Assembly: GCA_030278955.1 (NCBI GenBank)
Contig: JAOANR010000006.1
Location: 5,203,310 to 5,267,309, forward strand
DNA: 64,000 nucleotides
DNA from: Hygrophila difformis
Taxonomy: Eukaryota; Streptophyta; Magnoliopsida; Lamiales; Acanthaceae
Reading direction: 5' to 3'
In this document: positions 35,521-47,599 of the stretch, in pieces
How the letters are laid out: every line of letters starts with the position of its first letter
Position numbering within the stretch: position 1 is the first letter of the stretch
The notes under the pieces: model-generated
The model's input: the letters and a program-made list of their open reading frames with translations, nothing else
What the model was told of the DNA's origin: nothing
Database searches by the model: none
Translations under genes and position numbers: made by a program

Positions 35521-36639
35521 GCCTTGTAAATAAATAAAATACTACTGAGATTTGGATGCTGCAGTCATATTGATTAAATCAATATACATACCAAGCCAAA
35601 AAAAAAAAACAAAAACAATATACATACATTCTGGAGTCTGGACAGGTCGATGAAAATGAAAATTCTCGCGGGTGGGGTGCAGCCAGCCCCAGAGTTGTGC
35701 CACGTGGAGGGTGTGGGTGAATCCACATCCCACAGTCTTGAAACAAACATTCCCAGCCAATTGCAGAAAGCAAAAGTGGGCGATATTGGAATATATCGGC
35801 GAGACATACTTATTAACAAGATAGAATTGAATATGAGAAATCAGGAACACACTGGAAAAGCCTTCAATACCACAAACACACTAAATACATTATCTTCTTC
35901 CCTTGGTGCCACAAGATATTCTTATCCTCATTCTATCAATTAATCAATCAAAGGCCTGATGATACGTATAAATATATAAATATAGACACACACACACACA
36001 CACACACACATACATGCTGGGCTGCCAAACAAACTTGATTTATTAATAATGATTATCTCACAGTGCACTACTACTACTACTACTACTATTCCCGTATATA
36101 TGTGATGTGAGCTAGTCCAAACAAAATGAATGGAGCTAGCTAAATAAATGGCTGCAAACGGTTGCCTAATTAGTTTATATATAGACAAATTAAAGATGAT
36201 AGTAGTATATGATTACATTCCCAAAGTTAAATTCAAGGGAATTCCCATTTCTAAAAAGGGAAAGCTTCTGATCTGATTTAATATCCAAGCTACCCTGTGC
36301 CATGATCTCATCACACCATCTCATCATTGGATCAGATAAAAAAAACTAACAGGCACATGATTAAATCAAATAGAGTCATATGAGCTAGCTAGCTTAGCTA
36401 GCTAATTCAATTTGATTTATATATATATATAATAATAATATAAATTAAAGTATTATTCATTTCTCAGCCAATCGTTATAGCCAGCTGCCATGCCCCCATA
36501 ATGCATACAATATTAATTTCCAGCAGCTACAGTGCACATGCATCCTCACTGTTCCATCTGTTTAACCGATGCCCCAATTAGGCCATGAGAGGACAGTGAC
36601 TTGACATACTTGGAATATGTAAATATACACATACAGACA

Positions 36640-36686
<47 letters not shown>

Positions 36687-37938
36687 TTTGAGACATGCTA
36701 CTACTACTACATACATCTGTCAATCGAATTAGGGTTGGGGTCGACTAATAAGATAAGCTATAGCTAGCTAGCTAGGGACTTCAAAGAATTGAGATATGAT
36801 ATTGTATTAATTAATTAATTAATTTAAGTTTGATAACGAACTTGAAGTGATCTTTCACATCATCATCTTATTATATGATAGGTATATATTCTTCTATATT
36901 AATTGGTGCAATTAATCAGTTGACAAGCCCTAACCTTGGCACTTTTTATTTGTGAGGGCTCATAGAACGCATAATTATATTGCATTATTGCTGCATATGC
37001 ATGAATGATTGAACAAAAGAAATCATTATTTCTTCTGGTTTGAATTGTTGTGCTGTCTTTGAACATTCTCAGCCCCATTTCCATTGCAATTAACATGTCA
37101 GGTTGAGAAAGGTGGGGGAAGGGAACATGTGGGTGGATGGGGGATATATGTATATATATATAACTTATAAATTTTTATTTATATAAGTGTGTATATATAT
37201 TATAATAATCTTGTGACAGTCCCGCAAACTGCGCCTTTGGGACAGTAGTCAATTGATTCCTATCACCAATGTTGCTTATTATTTGCATAAAATAATGAAA
37301 AGCATATATACTTTAAGGTGCTTGGAGGCGCACAAGATCTACGCGTGGGTTTATGCTTTATACGGCCACTACTCACGCTCTGTGTTCACCCCCCATTGGC
37401 TCTTCATTACACTCTTCATATTGTATCATATGCTGCTACTACTACTACTATATATATATTTTAGTATCCACTTTATCTTTATCTTTTTCTTGCTTTGTTT
37501 TTTTTCTTTTGTAAAGAGAATTGGGTTGGGTCACTACACACTATTTCTACACTGATCATTCGTCTCTCATGATCTGATGCTGGGGATTATTTATGTTGAG
37601 CTGGAATAATAATAATAATTTGTTTTCTTGATCCATTCCATATCGAAACGTAGCGAATTAAATAAGTGAACAAATCTTGGAAAGTATGAAATCCAGTGAC
37701 GTCTGTATTCTGTCCTGAAATGGAACATAAAAAAGTGGGGATTGATCCTATTTTGCGGAAAGTTTTCAGCTTTCACATTTGAGGGCGCATGGCTTCTCCC
37801 TGTTCGTTGATTATACTATATATCTTATTATCTTACATCTTGTTTCATCCAAGTTTAATTTCTAGATTTCATTTCTTTAATTTTTTTCTTTTAAATTTCT
37901 AGTTTTGTTGCAATATTATTTCCCCACAATAAAGAATC
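35521..37938. other. Intergenic spacer
   Basis: No gene supported. Simple repeats: (CA)n 35986-36010, (CTA)n about 36068-36087, (TA)n 36643-36682. Short AGCTAGCTAGCT-like palindromic runs occur near 36385-36405 and 36760-36775. The remainder is AT-rich and unrecognised. Confidence 0.5.
36643..36682. repeat. (TA)n microsatellite
   Basis: About 20 perfect AT units. Confidence 0.95.
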
Positions 37939-37946
37939 TAGCTAGG

Positions 37947-38322
37947 CAGTGGCGGATCTAGAAAAAAATTTAAGCGGGGTCACAAAAATAATAATTTAAA
38001 TTTAAATTTAAATATATTAAATATAACAATCAAAACATACCTCTTACAAATACTCTCTACGGTCTTTCATATTTTGAAATCGACTAATAACAACTTCATT
38101 CATAACATTGAGGAGAGCTTCTTTCTCAATAGCACAAATAAGAGAATCGTTGATCAAAAAATCACCATCTATTAGATTTCGCAAATCATATTTCACAATT
38201 TTTTGGGGTCCCTACAAAAATTTAAGCGGGTGCACTAAACTACCCATAAATATTTTTTACCTTACAACACAAATTTAAGCGGTGTCCCGTGCCCCGGTAG
38301 AGGCAATGTGCGTCCGCCCCTG
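37947..38322 (-). mobile_element. Non-autonomous hAT with transposase C-terminal relic
   Basis: 376 bp. Termini CAGTGGCGGATCTAG and, inverted, CAGGGGCGGACGCAC. Perfect 8-bp duplication TAGCTAGG at 37939-37946 and 38323-38330. On the minus strand about 38060-38170 it keeps coding-like sequence: INDSLICAIEKEALLNVMNE, then VVISRFQNMKDRREYL and a stop, matching the C-terminal dimerisation end of plant hAT transposases. It is a deletion derivative of an autonomous element. Confidence 0.93.
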
Positions 38323-38330
38323 TAGCTAGG

Positions 38331-39660
38331 GTTAGTATTATGAGAAAATAATATCGGAGAAGATTTAATATATAGAGGTGAGGAATGAGGTTTTTGAACA
38401 AGTTGGTTATTTGAATATGGTAGGGTTGGTTCTACCATTTTGTTAATTCTGTTTATAGTGAATTATTATCGATTTGATAAAAATTATTAAAATTAAAGAA
38501 TCGAATGAAACAAATTAAAAATTTAGGATTGATTAAAAAAATTAAAAGAAAAATGAGGGAAATGTCAATTCTTTCCCAATGCATTCCCTGCAACTTGAAT
38601 TAATGGAAAGAACTATTCTCCATAATGCCAGACGTCCTTTTTTTGCCCATAACTATACATAAGATGTGTCAATTCACTGATGATATATACTATTTGTTAA
38701 TTATATCAGGCAGAATTCTTGCAACTAAATATCACGTCCAATCCGACTATCCGATTATTCAGTTTTACATCTTCTATAAATTGTTAATATTTTCTGATAC
38801 ATGACGTCTTTTAATTCCAAATTTACCTCGAATTTGAACAGCTAATTGACATTAAAAAAACCAAAAAAGTGTATCAATTAGGCTGCACACACGGGCTACC
38901 TGACGTTGACTCGGTTTAGTTGTCCCAAATTCATGCTAAGTTTTAAATTACAAGATATGTTTGATAAGTATGAATGGTATTGGACATTAAAATGTCTGTG
39001 ATACTCAATTAGACCATTGAAATGAATATATTGCAGAAGTATAATGTTATCATTTGACTCTAAATAACGTGTCCACAATGTTTGATTTTTATGGAAAAGT
39101 TAGCTAATTTACATTATGGACAAAGGAATTTTCAAATTTATTTTATCTACAAATATTCCTCCAAACTGAGAAGTTTGCCTTTCCAATTCCAAAACGAAAT
39201 TAAATTCAGAAACCATTTAATAGGAATTGTATGCAGCATTCAAAGAGTTGACCACACAGACTGATGCATTAAGGAGTCTGTCCAAAAGACAACAAAGAAA
39301 CACAATTAAGGAGGGAGGCCTTCTCTCTGAACTGGGATAGTGGTCACTACTGGCTGGTAAAAGTTTTAGAATTACAAGATGCATTGGTGAGTGCACTCGT
39401 ATTTATGGATCTGATTTCCTCCTTTTTTTTGTTTCTTTTTTTCTTTACTAATTTTTTTTTATTGGATTATAAAATATCAATTCTTATTTCTGAAGGAAAT
39501 GGAAAGAGTCATCAGAATATATACTACTCCTATACAGTTTTAAAATATAATAAAAACACAAAATATCGTGTGTTGTGGGGGAAGTTGGGAAGTGGAACTT
39601 GCGTGACGATGGTGCAATAAAAAAATTGGGGGAGAGTTGAAAAAGATAAGGCTACATTTA
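38331..39660. other. Intergenic, MIR156 upstream region
   Basis: No gene is recognised. The right part (about 39250-39700) is less AT-biased and probably holds MIR156 promoter elements, but no specific site beyond the TATA box is claimed. Confidence 0.45.
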
Positions 39661-39704
39661 TTCCATAGAGGGATTGGAGATGGGAACCGCTTGGTTTGGC
39701 TTCC

Positions 39705-39712
39705 TATATAAA
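39705..39712 (+). promoter_or_regulatory. TATA box of the MIR156 gene
   Basis: TATATAAA in the context TTCCTATATAAAGGGGG, about 30 bp before a likely transcription start near 39735-39745 and about 260 bp before the mature microRNA. Confidence 0.7.
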
Positions 39713-39734
39713 GGGGGCATAGGACATCAATTGT

Positions 39735-41400
39735 TCATACACAACCACAAGTTGAGTTGTTTCGTTCTCTAATGGAACAGTATATCGCTTGTCTTCTTCC
39801 TATTTTTGAGTTTTTGGCAGTTTTGATTTCAGGGTTTTCAAAGATTAGGGTTCCTGCTTCAATTTGCCTCAAACGGCAATTTCAGCCCTTGATGTGGTTT
39901 GATTCCAGAATGCTTGTTTCTTAATGACAGTACCGTACCGGTTCTAATTAAGGGTAAGGGAGGTGACAGAAGAGAGTGAGCACTGATGGTGTTTTCTTGC
40001 ATGATTCATTGTACATGCTCGAAGCTATTGGTGCTCACCCTCTGTCTGTCACCCCGTACTCCTCTCTCCCTCCCCTTTCTCTTTGATTTCTTTCCCAGTT
40101 CTTTTTTTTTTTTTTTGGTGTAACTATGTGCTCAGTTTCTGTGGTTTGCAGCCGATTTCCCCAACTATGATGGTATTTCCTTTTCTTTTTTAGTAATGAT
40201 GCTGTAATGTACAAATTATTTATTTTTGTATCTCAGTGCGATCGCATCATCCATGTGCTGCTGCGTTATTGCCGATATTGAATGTCCTCACGATATGATG
40301 AAGTCTACCCTTTATCGACATTATTTCCAAGATTTCCACTATCAAGTGTATCCTATCCTCTTCCGTTTAGTTTATTTTAAATTTTTATTTTGGAGGGTTT
40401 GATCTCAGGTCTGAGGGATGGATGGTGGTGCTTTCATTCAGAGAAGATTTATGAAGGAAAAAAGAATTATATGAGATTAGGGTTTTTAGATCTGTAGATT
40501 TGTTTGAAATGTTTTGTCTTTCTCAAACTACTCCTGCTTCCTACATAGTCAGACAGGCCATATTGCAGTTTATTAGTGTTTACCTTGCAGCAGGAAAAAA
40601 TTAAACTTATTTTCATTGATGGGTGAAGGAGGCCAATGGAGGTTCACCGTTCTGCTAAGATTTCAGTTATGTCGATGATGGTATTTCTTATTTTGAAAGG
40701 GATTTAACTTATTACTTCTGTTTTTCTGTTTCTACACCAGAATGGATTGCAAAATGGGGCACTATCGATGGTGTGGATTGTGGAAATCGAAGTCCTGAAT
40801 AAACCAAGATTTCAACTATTGCTACATGAACATCTTCTTATTAACGGATAGCTTTTTGCATAAATTTTATGCACACATGCGCAAAAATGTTGTCTTGCAT
40901 ACCGTGTTATTTTATTCAATGAATTAATGAAAGATGATGAATTTACAACTGATTATATGCACACATGTCTAATTAGGATTGATTTGTTTGCATTGTTCAT
41001 CTACCATGTAAATTCATTATTGGTACACTCACCAATCATCCAGTTTACAATGCAATGTCAGTATTCTGTTACCTCATGTATTTCTATTTTCCTGCAGCAT
41101 GTGGTGATATGATTGAAGTGTTGTGCCGGACTTCTGAAGAATATGAAGAAGATAGATGAGCTAAAATCAACTGGAATGCAGATAAAATAAAGTGGAATGC
41201 AGAAAATTGGCTAGAGAAATGGCTTTTGTTTACTCAATGTTTTTGTTGATCACCTTGTCTTTTGTTTGTAGAATTGTAGCTAGGGTTTAGTTCATTTACA
41301 GCTTGTGAACTCTAGTTTATTTGGTTTCAATGTCTGTATATTTATATTTAGTTTCTTGAAATGAGAGCTTCAGTTTAAGAAGTTTATTTTCAATATGATT
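39735..41400 (+). ncRNA. MIR156: MIR156 primary transcript (approximate ends)
   Basis: Polymerase II transcript of a miR156 gene; start set from the TATA box and end from the loss of transcript-like sequence after about 41400, so both are estimates. The hairpin lies near its 5' end. Downstream there are pyrimidine-rich stretches ending in AG and donor-like GT sites (for example near 40740 and 41098), so it is probably spliced, as other plant MIR156 transcripts are. The gene may be the counterpart of Arabidopsis MIR156E by its neighbours. Confidence 0.6.
39962..40054 (+). ncRNA. MIR156: miR156 precursor hairpin
   Basis: Mature miR156 TGACAGAAGAGAGTGAGCAC lies at 39964-39983, identical to the conserved plant sequence. 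The star arm is at about 40033-40053 (GCTCACCCTCTGTCTGTCAC core). The two arms pair along the full length with one bulged G and one A-C mismatch, across a loop of roughly 45 nt. DCL1 releases miR156, which loads into AGO1 and represses SPL transcription factor mRNAs, keeping plants juvenile; this role is known from the family. The mismatch and bulge differ from the usual CTTCTCTTTCTGTCA-like star sequence. Confidence 0.98.
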
Positions 41401-42060
41401 ATTATGTTATAATGAATAATGCACATCTGAAATTCATGTACAAACATGATTACATGAATCACTACTACAATTCATAAATCCTTTTTACGACTATCATTTG
41501 TACATTGAGAAGCTCACATGATTTTTCACGATTCACCACTGAACTCCTCACTGTTTTTAATTCCCTTCGCTTTTTGCAGTTTCTGAATATGTATGCATGG
41601 AACTTACAAGTAAAAAATATTTGCTTGTTTGTTAATGGGCAAGCTGAAGTGATCTGCAGATCAATAATACAGTTCCGTTGTAATTTATTTATTTTGTATT
41701 TAATCTAACATTGTAAATTAAATGGTCCCGGTGATCTGTTAACGAGGGTTTTGCCCCTAGGTTAAAGCAAGGGCTAGTTTAATTAGCCATGTTTGGACCA
41801 CTACATCATGCAGCACGAGTTCTTTAAATTCTTTGAAGTGTGTTCCAATTTCTGAAGCGTGTTCCAGATTTTATGCGTTTAGGATTCGTCAAAAGTAAGC
41901 TATATCCTAAAAATAAAAAATTTTAGGTTGCTTTCTTGGTGCTGAGAATCACGTACATATATTTAATCTGGAAGCCAGAAAATTTCAGTTCATGATCGAA
42001 CATAATGGTTGACGACAGTTGGTACAGGATTATACCTCAAAGTCTCGTACAATAAAAATC
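41400..42060. other. Spacer between MIR156 and methyltransferase 3' ends
   Basis: No gene is recognised; the two flanking transcription units converge here. Confidence 0.45.
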
Positions 42061-42067
42061 CAGTCAC

Positions 42068-45000
42068 CTATGCATTGTGAAAGTACATAATATTAAATGC
42101 TGTGGAAGGAACTTCATTTTGCCAATCACTCGACCAACTGCTGATGATGCCCGAAAATGAGCTATTTGGAGTCTGACCAGCTGGCCACCTGTCCGTGAGC
42201 ACGAAGCCATACTCGGATGCAGCCGAGAGTATTGAAGGCTCGTCAACTCTGCGCACGACATGGCACAGTATCAAAGCTGGCACCGTGTTATTGTGTCCAC
42301 ATCTGCCGGTTGAAATCAAGTCTCTTGCAGTTGCAAATAAGGGTTTGATTGCCTGAGGAACATAGGTTACGTCTGTGCCTATTATCAAGTCGAAGCCTCT
42401 CTCATTCAGTTTCATTATGGCCTCTATTTCATTTTTGTTTCCCCATTCGAGTCTCTTCACATGGAAAGAATCAAGGGTTGATGGTTTGAGATTTGAGGCG
42501 ATGTTATGAGTTAGCAACTCGAGTGCTTTTTGGTCTCCATCGGTGGCAACCACAAGTTCAGCTGAAGTAGCAGCTATCATCGAACAAATTCCTCCACATC
42601 CGGAGCCAAGTTCCAGGACCCTTTTCCCAGAAATAATATCCTGATTCGCTGCAAGAACTGAAGCCATCAGCCTTGCTGATTCCCACAGCATCAAGCCAGT
42701 TGACGGGCAGGTGTGCTGATGCTCTTTTGAGAGTACTTTTATGTTGAAATAGTAGTGACGTACAGAAACCTCAACAATCTGAGATAATGAAACATTGATC
42801 AAATTAAAACATCGAGCATACTTATATAGTTCATATTATGGAGAAGAGAGAGGAGGGTGCTTTACTACCTCTTCACCGGAAGAAATACCAAACATTTCTC
42901 CAGCTACTCCCTCAGAGATATCGATTTCAAACTCGTTCACTCCATCTTCCTTTTTATCGCAGTCACTTTGTGCCTGTATTAGTTCATGAGTAGTGGTACT
43001 GCTTGAACCGCTGCCATTGTCTGCTAACAAGAATACAGCTTGAACCCAACGCCTGTAATCCCATTCCAACCAACCATAACATATGAGCCAGTTTTCCATT
43101 TCTCAATTGACATGAATTCAAATCATAAGCATATCCAATAATGGAATTCAGAAGTCTAAACAGGTATCCTTCTCTATATATACAAATATACAGTATTACA
43201 AGGAAGAGTATGAACTGTTTCAATACAAATGGTGCGAAACTCAAGACAGTTCCTATTGGGCACAGTTTGATTAGTATTTGCATTTTGATTGGATTGGAAG
43301 AAGAAAAAATTGACTTATGGCTATCCAAGCACAAAATTTCTTATTCAAACTGGATGGATATGTCATCTAAACCCAAGATGTGCGTTTTCAGAACCTTCTT
43401 GTGTTGTCCAATGCTATAAGTTACATGATAGGTAGTTGATTAACAAAATAAAGCAGAACTAAAAATACACAAAATACTTTCAGGAAGAGTGATCAGAGAA
43501 GACGACCCACATGCATTACATTTTTATCAAGAATCATATACCTTCTGCATCCATCCCGTGGTTTTACACGTCAATTTATCATTAGATATTTAGATCTAGA
43601 ACAGTAAAATATTTCAAGTATAGGAGGGCCATTTCACATTCCAGAAAGTTACCACCAAGCTCAGCCTTTCCCAAGGTATTTGAATAAAAAGGATAAAAGA
43701 AATTAAATTAAAAATGCTGCAAAAGGAAATACGAGATTCTAACGACAATATCCATGCTGCAGCAGATCAACATGGCATTACTAAAATTTGCATTTCCTAT
43801 AAGTAAAGGAGGAGTCATTATATAAAACTTACAGTATGGTACATTGTATACAAGATAGGACCAAAAAAAAAAAAAAATGATAGGGAGCCTAGAAGAACAT
43901 AAAAACAAATTAATTACCTATTCATTACAATCTCTCGAGACCTATTTTCCACTTGTTTGCAGCACAAGACATGCTCTTTCATATTGAATTCATTTTGTTT
44001 GAAAAGATTTTCCAAGAACTCATCTGAGAAGTAGAAAGCTCGCTGATAAAAAAGCAAACACCATTAGAAACTCAATTTACTCACAAAAAAGAACTAAAAT
44101 GAATGAATAAAAACTTACAGTGCCATCACCCCTAACATAGAAGTTGTCGCATATCTTTTGTTCCTTTCCATTAAACCGTTCCTATTGACATGGTGATAAC
44201 AGTAAGTGTGTGAGCATAGCAAGACTCAACATTGCCGTAAATCAATTTTCTGCTATATTGAAGGGTTCAAATATCAAAGTTATAGTCCATTAATTGCAAA
44301 GAGTTTAGTAATTGTGCTGGAAAATCAGAATCCCACCTGAGCAAGATCACCAGTTGCATAGTCACGAAACAGAATACGGCCATCTGGCTGGACATGGAAA
44401 TTTTGGGTTGTATGAATGAAGTGTAAGTGTAAATGGAGCTAAAAAGTGTGTAACAGTAGCATAGTTTCAGTACTTGCCTTGAGAACCTTCCTGATATTTT
44501 GTATCACTCTTGGCATTTTTTCAGGAGATACTGCAGATAAAACAAATATCTGCTTAAAAAAGAGTCAGCTAGTGTACACCAACAAAAACAATCATATTTG
44601 TTAATGAAAACACAATAACATACGAAGACAATTACATCTGCAGTGAAAAAGAAGAGTAATATCAACTAGAAAAGGAGACCAATTAAATGTAACATAAGTA
44701 TTACCAATGTCACAATGTCCACTGAAAAAGGAGCAATGTGCAGGCACAGATCATCAATGGTAAGATCACAAACAAACGCATTGATCCTCTCCTGTGTATA
44801 TTCCTTGTGCATCTAGAATGAAATGCATGCAAAAAATTCCAAGTTGAGCTATCTTAAGTCAACTGGTAGAAACCACAAAGTTCACAATGAAAAAAATAGG
44901 GAAAAAGAAAAGGATGAATATCAGAAATAGAAATCCAACCTTAACCAAATTTACTGCACGTGGTGAGAAATCACATGCGTGTATAAATATCTCTGGGTAT

Positions 45001-45973
45001 GTATCAAGTAAAGGAAATATAGTATTTCCAGCTCCACATCCAACCTAAAAAATAGTCAATATTATGTTTTAATCAATCTGATACCCCCACATAAAAGGAG
45101 GTTCTAAAAGTATATAACATAAAATGTAGTGATGTACAGATAAGTTCCATGTTTAATCAGGAGAGGTCAGGACACAAAGTAACAAAACAAATAACTAGTG
45201 AAAAGCATATTAAAATCCCTAGTAGTGGGTAAATTGCATTTGAGGGGAGACAAAAATACATTACCTCAAGAATGATTCTCCTTCCCTGCCCCTAAAAAAC
45301 CAAGCGACGTATGAATTATTGCCAAGCACAATTAACAAAATATATTCAAATTTTGCACTCACAGAGAAATGGTGCCCCCATTCTTTGTGCAAATAGTGGC
45401 GATCCTTAAAGAACTGAAAACATAGACACACAAAAAGAGGAAAAATTAGTATATGAAACAATCAAGTTATATGAATAGAAATAAGCGAGCAGGTCATGCT
45501 CATGCGAACTCTGGTAAAGGACACAGTGCAAAAATTGGCTTGATAGTCATGGTCCAGATCTCTAATTGAATAATATACATAAGACGAGAACTGTGAAACT
45601 CCTCAAATCAACCTCATTCAAGGATAAGACAAATATTCCGAAACCACAATTCAATTACCATAATTCTGCTCTTGTTTACAAGTTACAGAGGAACTGACCT
45701 TGTCCTGATGGCGTTTGTAAAAGATATCCCAGTACTTTTTTGCATCCTTTTCATACTTCTCTGCCGACAGAAATGTCCATTTAGCATGTTAAAAACTTTG
45801 GTTTCAACTGTTATAGAAGTGCTTTTCCGTGTTAAGAAAGAAAGGTTGGCAAAAATTAGACCTCTCCAGAAAGAAGATACTTCATCATTGGAAGGTGAAT
45901 ATATCTGCATCCTTTGTTGCTGTGGCGGCTGATTTTCATGTAGACTAACTTGAGTGCGAGGTGTGGATTCCAT
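42068..45973 (-). CDS. Two-domain methyltransferase: TRM140/METTL2-like plus METTL21-like
   Basis: Twelve exons: 45973-45862, 45760-45699, 45413-45363, 45291-45265, 45044-44940, 44812-44705, 44549-44478, 44387-44337, 44181-44119, 44042-43918, 43052-42869 and 42778-42068. They sum to 1671 nt (556 residues) with every phase closing. The first half has KYWDIFYKRHQDKFFKDRHY, motif I ILEVGCGAGNTIFPLL (about residue 82) and SPEKMPRVIQNIRKVLKPDG, typical of METTL2/6/8-TRM140 enzymes, which make 3-methylcytidine in tRNA anticodon loops. The second half has STGLMLWESA, motif I KRVLELGSGCGG (about 372) and FDLIIGTDVTYVPQ, typical of METTL21-type (Methyltransf_16) protein or small-molecule methyltransferases. 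I recall the same fusion in Arabidopsis At2g26200. The intron after exon 7 starts GC (AAG then GCAAGT), a GC-AG intron. The substrate of the second domain is unknown. Confidence 0.94.
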
Positions 45974-45999
45974 AACTATCTAACTTTTCCATCAACAAG

Positions 46000-46732
46000 A
46001 CGGATTAATTAAGAAAACTCCAATAAGGAACTTGTATAACTAGCAAAACAGCGCATAATGCCATCCCAGAGTCCCAGATTCTTGACGCACAGAAGATGAT
46101 AATTAAGGAAAAGGTGCAATCTTGGTGAAGTTCGTTGAGAGTGACGAAATTAATATTCAAAATCGGCAAGAATAGAGACTGAAATTCCCCAAAGGAGTAT
46201 TGACCCACATCTAACATTGAAATAACTAAACTATATAAGAGCCCGTGTAAGGTATAACCCTAAAAGCATTCTAAAGATTACGAAGTTCTGCAGACGATCC
46301 AAGCATTCAGTTTGAAGAATCAAAACATAAATTCTAACGCAAACATATAAATTAAAGGACGGAAGGCATACCCTTACTGCTAGTTACCAAAGAGAAACCA
46401 GTCAAATAACCTTTTTCTCCAATAAAACAACGTTCTTGAAATCTTGATGCGACTTGAAATCTCGTAGCGGAGTAGATGGAGACTGAATGGTTTTTCTAAC
46501 CTTTATATGCAGATGCGTAGGGGCGCCATGGTGGTGAAGTTTTCCCTGTTTTACCTTTTAGGCCCTTGTATTTAGTGATATCTTAATTTTAATCATATAC
46601 TTACTACATGTATCAATTAGACAATTAGTCATTACTCATTGGGAAATCAGGAAGAATTTTATGTTTACTGTAGTTTTTCCGAACTAAATTCACAAATACT
46701 ATATATGTTTGATTCAACTAATAGATTTCAAT
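46000..46732. other. Methyltransferase 5' region and spacer
   Basis: The part up to about 46510 is probably leader and promoter of the methyltransferase gene, perhaps with a leader intron; nothing else is recognised. Confidence 0.4.
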
Positions 46733-46873
46733 TTTTTTTTTTTTTTTTTTACTTAATTTACAAATGCTGCTTTGGAAGGAAAGGTGCGAACTCTAGAGAT
46801 CCCACAGGTAAAATTGTGGACTACCCACCAACGAGTGGTGTACTAATTGGGCGTTAAGTAAATGAGCTACAAA
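46733..46873 (-). mobile_element. Possible tRNA-derived SINE
   Basis: On the minus strand GTAGCTCATTTACTTAACGC (A-box-like) is followed by GAGTTCGCACC (B-box-like) about 60 nt on and then by a poly(A) tail (T run at about 46732-46751). The order and spacing fit a tRNA-type SINE. No target duplication was found. Confidence 0.5.
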
Positions 46874-47080
46874 AGTTGTTAAAATTTGGATCCCATTTTA
46901 ACTTGGATATAACTCAAATTAAATTTCCACTCAAAAAGGAAAGGAAAAAAAATTCATCCTTTCGGGCATCAATGGAATAAGCAACAGCGGACAAATGTTC
47001 ACTAAGATTGGAATTTGGAAACATGTTTATTCTTGGATTTAGGTTCTGCATATGTTGTAAGTAAATACATTCATCACAAT

Positions 47081-47500
47081 TCACTTGAAAGTGCTCAAAA
47101 CATGGAACAAGATGAGCACAAAGGGAAAGAAGCCGAGGTAAAGAGAAACAGGACAGCAAGCTGCAGCTTTCGAAGTGTAGAAATAATAGTACGGATACGA
47201 GAAGTTCTGCTGCACCATGGCTGGACTGAATCCATACACTGCAGGAGGTGTAGGACTCGGTTTTGGATGAGGTGGCGGCGGGGGAGACTCCGTCAGTTCT
47301 TGTGGTGGCGGCGAGTGGTGGGACTTTGGGGGAGATGGCGATGGTGGTGAGCACACAACAGGGCAAGTGCTGCAGTGGCTAACGCATAGTGCACCGTCAG
47401 ATGCCGTTCCAGTTTGTCCCTCGGAGACACAAGATAAAAGCAAGATGAAGAAGAGATGGAAAATCCAATGTTGTGTTGCAAGACAGGGACAAAATTTCAT
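47081..47500 (-). CDS. Small proline-rich secreted protein (HRGP type)
   Basis: A 139-residue single-exon protein. Residues 1-28 form a signal peptide (WIFHLFFILLLSCVSEG hydrophobic core). Next is CVSHCSTCPVVCSPPSPSPP, then a Pro-rich part with PPPQELTESPPPPPHPKPSP, a YGFSPAMVQQNFSYPYYYFY stretch and a C-terminal hydrophobic end (CPVSLYLGFFPFVLILFHVL) that could be a GPI-anchor signal or membrane anchor. The PPSPSPP and PPPPP motifs would be hydroxylated and glycosylated, so the protein likely acts at the wall or plasma membrane. Its specific role is unknown. I recall a proline-rich gene, At5g11990, at the matching place in Arabidopsis. Confidence 0.85.
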   Translation of the reverse strand: MKFCPCLATQHWIFHLFFILLLSCVSEGQTGTASDGALCVSHCSTCPVVCSPPSPSPPKSHHSPPPQELTESPPPPPHPKPSPTPPAVYGFSPAMVQQNFSYPYYYFYTSKAAACCPVSLYLGFFPFVLILFHVLSTFK

Positions 47501-47599
47501 CTTTTTGGTTTTTTACACTATCAACTGATCAATTTTGGATGTGTAATTGTGCCTAAATGTTAACTTGTATGATGCAATGTATTTATAGAGCAATGGCTG

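Noticed and set aside
36240..36620. Another microRNA hairpin near GCTTCTGATCTG and CAGCTGCCATG
   Set aside because: Short resemblance to miR167/miR169 fragments only; no full mature sequence and no matching arm.
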